Source of the DNA: Acholeplasmataceae bacterium
GTDB taxonomy: Bacteria > Bacillota_I > Bacilli_A > ML615J-28 > CAG-698
DNA: 33,103 bases
Assembly: GCA_012838705.1 (NCBI GenBank)
Contig: DUOT01000095.1
Coordinates: forward strand, 1 to 33,103
Direction of reading: 5' to 3'
Within the stretch, counting starts at the first letter, position 1. Every line of letters starts with the position of its first letter. Of this stretch, positions 28,424-33,103 are shown in pieces. Under the pieces are notes generated by a model. It ran no database searches, was not told the origin of the DNA, and was given only the letters and a program-made list of their open reading frames with translations. The position numbers and the translations under genes were made by a program.

Positions 28424-29131
28424 TTATGTTTTGATTATTATAATTGCAATTAGTCCGAATAAAAGACTAAGTAAAGTTCCGACTAAATACCTTTCTGCAA
28501 AAGGTTTATTTTCTAGTTGCTTAAAACGTGCTAAAGACTTAGCAGTAAAAACTAATGCAATTGAAGTATATAAAGTCATAATTCCGAAAATGACAATTAT
28601 TATTCGTTCAAGTTTCCCTATGAATGATCCTATTTTATCTTCATCAATACAAATATCAACATTTCTTTCATCTTTTGTTTCATATAGATTTAGAATATGT
28701 TTAATTGAAACCGAAGCTGGAGATAAAATTAATAAAATCCCTAATACTAGTTTCGCTTTTTGAAAATCAATATTTAAATAGTTTCCAATTTTATTAAATG
28801 AATATAAATATAAAGCGATTATATAAAGAATAATAATATGGATTAATTGGTCACAAACAAATGTAATTAACTGAAAACGAAGATTTTTGTTTTCTGAAAT
28901 AGTAATTCTTAAATAATCAATTAATAAATGCAAAACAAATGTAATTATAAAAAGTACTAAAGCTTTTACAAAACTATCATAAAGAATAAATACTAATCCT
29001 AAAACAAAAGCATATATAGCAGCATGAATTATTTGATATTTAAATGAATCTTTTTTCTTTATCGCAAGGCACTCTGGTTGTAGGACAAAATCACCAATAA
29101 GATGTCCTATTAATAATAAAACTATTTTCAT
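28424..29131 (-). CDS. DUF3307-family integral membrane protein
   Basis: LLLIGHLIGDFVLQPECLAIKKKDSFKYQIIHAAIYAFVLG and FVCDQLIHIIILYI are DUF3307-like; multiple TM segments; ATGA overlap with the upstream ABC gene. Confidence 0.8.
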   Translation of the reverse strand: MKIVLLLIGHLIGDFVLQPECLAIKKKDSFKYQIIHAAIYAFVLGLVFILYDSFVKALVLFIITFVLHLLIDYLRITISENKNLRFQLITFVCDQLIHIIILYIIALYLYSFNKIGNYLNIDFQKAKLVLGILLILSPASVSIKHILNLYETKDERNVDICIDEDKIGSFIGKLERIIIVIFGIMTLYTSIALVFTAKSLARFKQLENKPFAERYLVGTLLSLLFGLIAIIIIKT

Positions 29132-30861
29132 TTACCCTCCTCATTAATATTACATAATTTTGTATATACACCATTAAGTTTAATTAACTCATCATGAGTC
29201 CCCTTTTCCACAATCCTTCCTTCATGGAAAACATAAATACAATCTGCTCTTTGGATTGTAGATAAACGATGGGCGATAGCAATAATTGTTCTTGTTCCAA
29301 CAAGATCATTTATTGCTTTTTGAATTTGAACTTCAGTTTCACTATCTACAGATGATGTTGCTTCATCTAGGATAATTATTGGTGCTTTCCTTATAATTGC
29401 TCTTGCGATTGCTACTCTTTGCTTTTGCCCTCCAGATAGTCGTAATCCTCTTTCGCCTACTTGCGTATCATATTTATTAGGCATTTCCATAATACTATCA
29501 TGGATCCTAGCTGCTTTTGCTGCCTCTACAATTTCTTCAAAGGTTGCGGAAGGATTAGCATAAGCAATATTTTCTGCTATTGTTCCATTAAATAAAAATG
29601 TATCTTGAAGTACTGGAGCAATATTATTTCGTAAAAACTCAATTTTTAAATCTTTAATGTTATGATTGTCAATATATATATTACCTGAATCAACATCATA
29701 ATAACGAGATATTAAGCTTGCTAAGGTTGATTTTCCAACTCCGGTTGCTCCTACTAAAGCAATCATTTGTCCTGGTTTTGCTTCGAGGTTGATATCAATT
29801 AATACAGGAACGTTCTCCTCGTATTGAAAATAAACATTTTCAAATCTAATATGACCATTTATTACTTCTACTTCATAAGCATGAGGACTATTTGTAATAT
29901 CATTTGAAGTGTTTAATACTTCCATTACTCTTTCAGCACCAGCATATGCTTGTTGTGTTGATTCTAAAAGTCTTGCAACACTTTGAATCGGAGCATAAAA
30001 TAGTGATAAATACATAAAAAATCCAAAAATATCAGCAACACTAATTTCACCAAGGTATGCAAGATATCCACCAAACCCAACAACAATGACAATACCAAGA
30101 GATGAAATAAATTCAACCGTCGGATGGAAAACGCCACTATATTTTAATGCTCTTAGCATTGCACTTGTAAATTTACTTGCTCTTTTTTGAACTAATTCTG
30201 ATTCATATCTTTCTTGATTAAATGCTTGTATTTCTTGAATACCTGAAAAGTTATCTTGTAACTTAGCATTTAATTCAGCTTGAGCCTTTTGAGAAACTTG
30301 GAAATTAGGACGCACTTTTTTTGAAAAGATAATTCCAGATATTAAAATAAAAGGTACTGGAATCCAAATCAATAATGCTAACTTATAATTAATGATTAGT
30401 AAAATAGCAAGTACGCCAATAAATGTAACCACATTTACAATAATCTCTGGAATTATATGAGCAAATAAAAGTTCAAGATTTGATGTGTCATTAACTACAC
30501 GACTCATTAAATCTCCAGTTTGTTTATCATGAAAATATTTCATCGGTAAACCTTGAATATGATTATAAACTTTCATTCTCATTTCTTCAACTAAGTTCCA
30601 AGCAGCTTTATGCGATAAATAACTTGATAAGTAACGAAATAAAATTTTAAATAAATATAATCCTAATAATATTCCCGTAAGAATTAATATCTTTTTTAAA
30701 TCTTCTTGATCAACTCCTGCCTCTACAATCGAAGTCATATCACGTAAAACCCATGGTGCAGCAAGATTAATAAATGTTAGTGCAAAAGTACTAATAATTG
30801 CAATAAGATAAAGTGATTTGTATTTTAGTGCAACTTTTGATATTTTAAGTAGTAATTTCAT
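29128..30861 (-). CDS. ABC exporter (fused permease/ATPase, MsbA-like)
   Basis: Walker A GATGVGKSTLAS, signature LSGGQKQRVAIARAI, Walker B IIILDEATSSVD, full TM domain. Confidence 0.93.
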   Translation of the reverse strand: MKLLLKISKVALKYKSLYLIAIISTFALTFINLAAPWVLRDMTSIVEAGVDQEDLKKILILTGILLGLYLFKILFRYLSSYLSHKAAWNLVEEMRMKVYNHIQGLPMKYFHDKQTGDLMSRVVNDTSNLELLFAHIIPEIIVNVVTFIGVLAILLIINYKLALLIWIPVPFILISGIIFSKKVRPNFQVSQKAQAELNAKLQDNFSGIQEIQAFNQERYESELVQKRASKFTSAMLRALKYSGVFHPTVEFISSLGIVIVVGFGGYLAYLGEISVADIFGFFMYLSLFYAPIQSVARLLESTQQAYAGAERVMEVLNTSNDITNSPHAYEVEVINGHIRFENVYFQYEENVPVLIDINLEAKPGQMIALVGATGVGKSTLASLISRYYDVDSGNIYIDNHNIKDLKIEFLRNNIAPVLQDTFLFNGTIAENIAYANPSATFEEIVEAAKAARIHDSIMEMPNKYDTQVGERGLRLSGGQKQRVAIARAIIRKAPIIILDEATSSVDSETEVQIQKAINDLVGTRTIIAIAHRLSTIQRADCIYVFHEGRIVEKGTHDELIKLNGVYTKLCNINEEGK

Positions 30862-31633
30862 TTTCCTTCTCCTCTAAAAATTTTAGTATTAATTCTCGCA
30901 ATTTTCTTATTTCATTTATTTTACCATTTTTAATAATTTGACGAATATTTTCTCTACTTGTTCCTAATAATTTACTTATTTTTAATGCAAGTGATGGCAT
31001 ATAAATATTTTTTGAGAACTTACTTTTTTTGTCTATTAAATCATATTCATCTAAATTACTAATTTCTATTTTATCATATTGTGAGATATTAGTTAATAGA
31101 TATTTTTGTAAATCTGTAAAGGGAATCTTATATCCTACAGGCAAAAGTAAATTTATTAAATTATTTACATCTTTTTGATTATTACTTTGACTATTTTCAA
31201 GAATAAAAAGAATATATAAAAGCTCATTTACATAATAATCAAGTTTTGTTTTTGTTTCTATTATAGCATCAACATTTTCCTTCTTTGCAAGCTTAAGTGC
31301 TGATAAAGCATTATGATATGCAGGTCCATCTTGCATATTTGAATCATAGTTTTCAAAATCGATTACAATGCTTCCAACACCAAGACCTAATCTTACTTCA
31401 TATGGATATAATAAATCTTTTAAAGAAAAATAATATTTTAAAGCATCAAAAGGTTTATAAAAAAGTCCTTGAACACTATCACCAGAGTTAAACACAAGTT
31501 TGTATTTTAATTGATTAACAAAGGTTTTGTTTAGTAAGGCTATTACATCAATTAACTTTTTTTGTATTTTAATTCTTTTATCTTGTTTTAATTTTTGAGA
31601 ATCCTTAATATCAACCATCATTGCACAATACAT
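30845..31633 (-). CDS. satD: SatD-family protein with cyclase-like motifs and C-terminal HTH-like region
   Basis: CAMMVDIKDSQ, LVFNSGDSVQGLFYKPFDALKYY, VRLGLGVGSI, DGPAYHNALSALKLAK; C-terminal LALKISKLLGTSRENIRQIIKNGKI is HTH-like. RBS AAGGGGTGAT upstream. Confidence 0.72.
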   Translation of the reverse strand: MYCAMMVDIKDSQKLKQDKRIKIQKKLIDVIALLNKTFVNQLKYKLVFNSGDSVQGLFYKPFDALKYYFSLKDLLYPYEVRLGLGVGSIVIDFENYDSNMQDGPAYHNALSALKLAKKENVDAIIETKTKLDYYVNELLYILFILENSQSNNQKDVNNLINLLLPVGYKIPFTDLQKYLLTNISQYDKIEISNLDEYDLIDKKSKFSKNIYMPSLALKISKLLGTSRENIRQIIKNGKINEIRKLRELILKFLEEKENEITT

Positions 31634-31673
31634 TTTATCACCCCTTTTACTATATCATTAAACAAATAAAAAA

Positions 31674-31691
31674 GCAAGCATTTTTGCTTGC
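31674..31691 (-). terminator. Terminator of the small lipoprotein gene
   Basis: GCAAGCA-TTTT-TGCTTGC, followed on the minus strand by TTTTTTATTTG. Confidence 0.8.
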
Positions 31692-31710
31692 ATTTTTATT
31701 TTCAAGTATT

Positions 31711-32403
31711 TTAACTTACATTGTGTTTAAGTAATTTAAATGTACTTAAATCAGGTAACTCGATGCTTTTTTCCTTTAACTCTATGTAAAGCACACCTTT
31801 TACTTCTGCATCATCTAACCCGATATCAAAATTTAAATCAATGCTATCTAAAATATTTCCAGAATAATTTAATGTTAAGTCTATAAAACTATTATCAGAT
31901 AACCTATTAAAATGCTTATCTGTAAAATGATATTTAAATTTATGTCCTAAGAAAAATGAATGTACCGTTAGTGCATCTAATGCTGTATCACTATCAAGTG
32001 ATAATTCATCTATTAAATCTTTGCATAACCAAAAGTAGTAAGGTAAATTATCATCAATATTAAAGTTTATTTCCCTGTCAACATAAATATTGTTATTTTC
32101 AATAAATATACTTACTTTTTCACTATTTACCAAAAGCTTATTATAACTATACTCATTTAGTTTGTTATATGAGTCTAATGTAATATCATAAGTTTCGTTA
32201 TTAAAAGTTATAATAATTTCACCATTTATATGAAAATTTGTAAAGTCTGGATCTTTCATTATTCCAAGCATTGTTTTTTTATCTTGATTACTTAGCTCTA
32301 ACTTTGCATAAGCATTAGTACAACCTACCAGTACAAAAAGCAATAAAAAAGTTATTAATTTTTTCATTATTTCACTCCTAACTATAAAATGCTTGATTAC
32401 CAA
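31711..32403 (-). CDS. Small lipoprotein of unknown function
   Basis: Likely start at 32367 (AGGAGTGAAATAATG): MKKLITFLLLFVLVGCTNAYAKLELSNQDKK, with lipobox LVGC. Confidence 0.75.
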   Translation of the reverse strand: MVIKHFIVRSEIMKKLITFLLLFVLVGCTNAYAKLELSNQDKKTMLGIMKDPDFTNFHINGEIIITFNNETYDITLDSYNKLNEYSYNKLLVNSEKVSIFIENNNIYVDREINFNIDDNLPYYFWLCKDLIDELSLDSDTALDALTVHSFFLGHKFKYHFTDKHFNRLSDNSFIDLTLNYSGNILDSIDLNFDIGLDDAEVKGVLYIELKEKSIELPDLSTFKLLKHNVS

Positions 32404-32410
32404 GCATTTT
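32386..32410 (-). terminator. Hairpin between the DUF2512-like and lipoprotein genes
   Basis: AAAATGCTTG-ATTAC-CAAGCATTTT. Spans the DUF2512-like stop codon. Only a weak T-tract. Confidence 0.5.
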
Positions 32411-32765
32411 ACCGTAACGTTTCTTCTTCATCACTAACTATAAACTTATGCAGTACATATTCACTAATCGCTATTAATATTCCAAATACTAAAACGGCAC
32501 CGAATGTTACATTAAAGTCATCGCTTAGGAATTCAAATACATAAGCAATAATCATTGCAATGATTCCATCAGCTATTGCAGCAATGACATTTCCAAACCT
32601 TCTTAAAATAATCATATCACCAATTAAATAATTAATAACAGTTACAACAACTGAAAAGAGAACTATTTGTACAAACCCATTATCAATTACAATATCAAAA
32701 GCAAGCCAAGCTGCTAGAAATGTTAATACAAGTTTAACTAATATAGCTACAAATGAACGATTCAT
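32409..32765 (-). CDS. DUF2512 (YndM-like) integral membrane protein
   Basis: Four TM segments: VKLVLTFLAAWLAFDIVIDNGFVQIVLFSVVVTVINYLIGDMIILRRFGNVIAAIADGIIAMIIAYVFEFL. Confidence 0.72.
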   Translation of the reverse strand: MNRSFVAILVKLVLTFLAAWLAFDIVIDNGFVQIVLFSVVVTVINYLIGDMIILRRFGNVIAAIADGIIAMIIAYVFEFLSDDFNVTFGAVLVFGILIAISEYVLHKFIVSDEEETLR

Positions 32766-32836
32766 TTTAACTTCCTTTCTTTTTTATTCATACATATTAT
32801 GATATTTTTTGCATGATTTAATACCAAAAAAATAAA

Positions 32837-32874
32837 AAAGCTTATCTTTGCTATTTTTTAGATAAGCTTTATTT
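32837..32874. terminator. Terminator-like hairpin A, left of the tandem repeat
   Basis: AAAAAGCTTATCT...AGATAAGCTTTATTTT; A/T tracts on both sides. Confidence 0.65.
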
Positions 32875-32891
32875 TAAAGGCTCTTTAAGAA

Positions 32892-32993
32892 ATTTTATGG
32901 TTTTATGGTTTTAATAAGTTTTATGGTTTTTCATAAGATGTTTTATGGTTTTTCATAAGATGTTTTATGGTTTTTCATAAGATATTTTATGGT
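32892..32993. repeat. 22-bp tandem repeat, three full copies plus partial copies on both sides
   Basis: GTTTTATGGTTTTTCATAAGAT at 32918-32939, 32940-32961 and 32962-32983, with a partial copy (ATTTTATGGT) after and ATTTTATGGTTTTATGGTTTTAATAA before. Each unit contains TTATG-GTTTTT-CATAA. Confidence 0.95.
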
Positions 32994-33103
32994 CATTGGA
33001 AATATTCATTAAATAAAAACAGATTGATCTTTCAATCTGTTTTTGATAATGATAATGGACATATTTACCAATATATCCTATAATAAATTGTTGTGCACCA
33101 ATT
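32965..33103 (-). CDS. Possible C-terminal end of a gene running in from the right, maybe a GT2-like glycosyltransferase
   Basis: Frame from the edge reads IGAQQFIIGYIGKYVHYHYQKQIERSICFYLMNISNDHKISYEKP*. GAQQFIIGYIGKY resembles the conserved GIQLxxIGIxGEY tail of DPM1-like GT2 membrane proteins. The stop lies inside the tandem repeat. Confidence 0.3.
   Translation of the reverse strand, partial: IGAQQFIIGYIGKYVHYHYQKQIERSICFYLMNISNDHKISYEKP
33015..33044. terminator. Terminator-like hairpin B, right of the tandem repeat
   Basis: AAAAACAGATTGA-TCTT-TCAATCTGTTTTT. Confidence 0.7.

Noticed and set aside
28407-28763. 118-aa plus-strand ORF
   Set aside because: Starts inside the bidirectional terminator and is antisense to the DUF3307 gene.
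31297-31491. 64-aa plus-strand ORF
   Set aside because: Antisense to satD; no independent support.
32892-32993. Possible CRISPR array
   Set aside because: The 22-bp units are directly contiguous with no unique spacers and no cas genes nearby; a simple tandem repeat.
1-33103. TGA-as-Trp recoding (Mycoplasma-type code)
   Set aside because: TGA is used as a natural stop (e.g. ATGA overlaps at 10671-10674 and 29128-29131), and the supplied ORFs are full-length under the standard code.

Overview
AT-rich window with compact, mostly minus-strand gene order, typical of a low-GC Bacillota or Acholeplasma-like bacterium. TGA is used as a stop codon, for example in the ATGA overlap at 29128-29131. Taxonomy is inferred, not established. 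Contents from left to right: a truncated membrane protein; a heterodimeric ABC exporter pair; a 1528-aa lipoprotein with collagen-like tracts, four ~180-aa repeats and InlB/Flg_new-type modules; tRNA-Ser(GGA); a plus-strand island (AbrB-like regulator, ABC-2 transporter, DUF6508-like protein, a decayed gene, a PduO-like protein); ZIP transporter; pyroglutamyl peptidase; PfkB kinase; a 594-aa MurQ/GKRP-like SIS protein; an operon of addB, addA, bifunctional nnr and a J-domain-like protein; a methyltransferase; pflB-pflA; an overlapping three-gene operon of SatD-like protein, ABC exporter and DUF3307 membrane protein; a small lipoprotein; a DUF2512-like protein; and a 22-bp tandem repeat between two hairpins. 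The best candidate for an under-described system is the SatD-ABC-DUF3307 operon. By eye, its SatD protein carries the motif layout of a class III nucleotide cyclase fused to a C-terminal HTH-like segment. All family calls are by eye; no searches were run.
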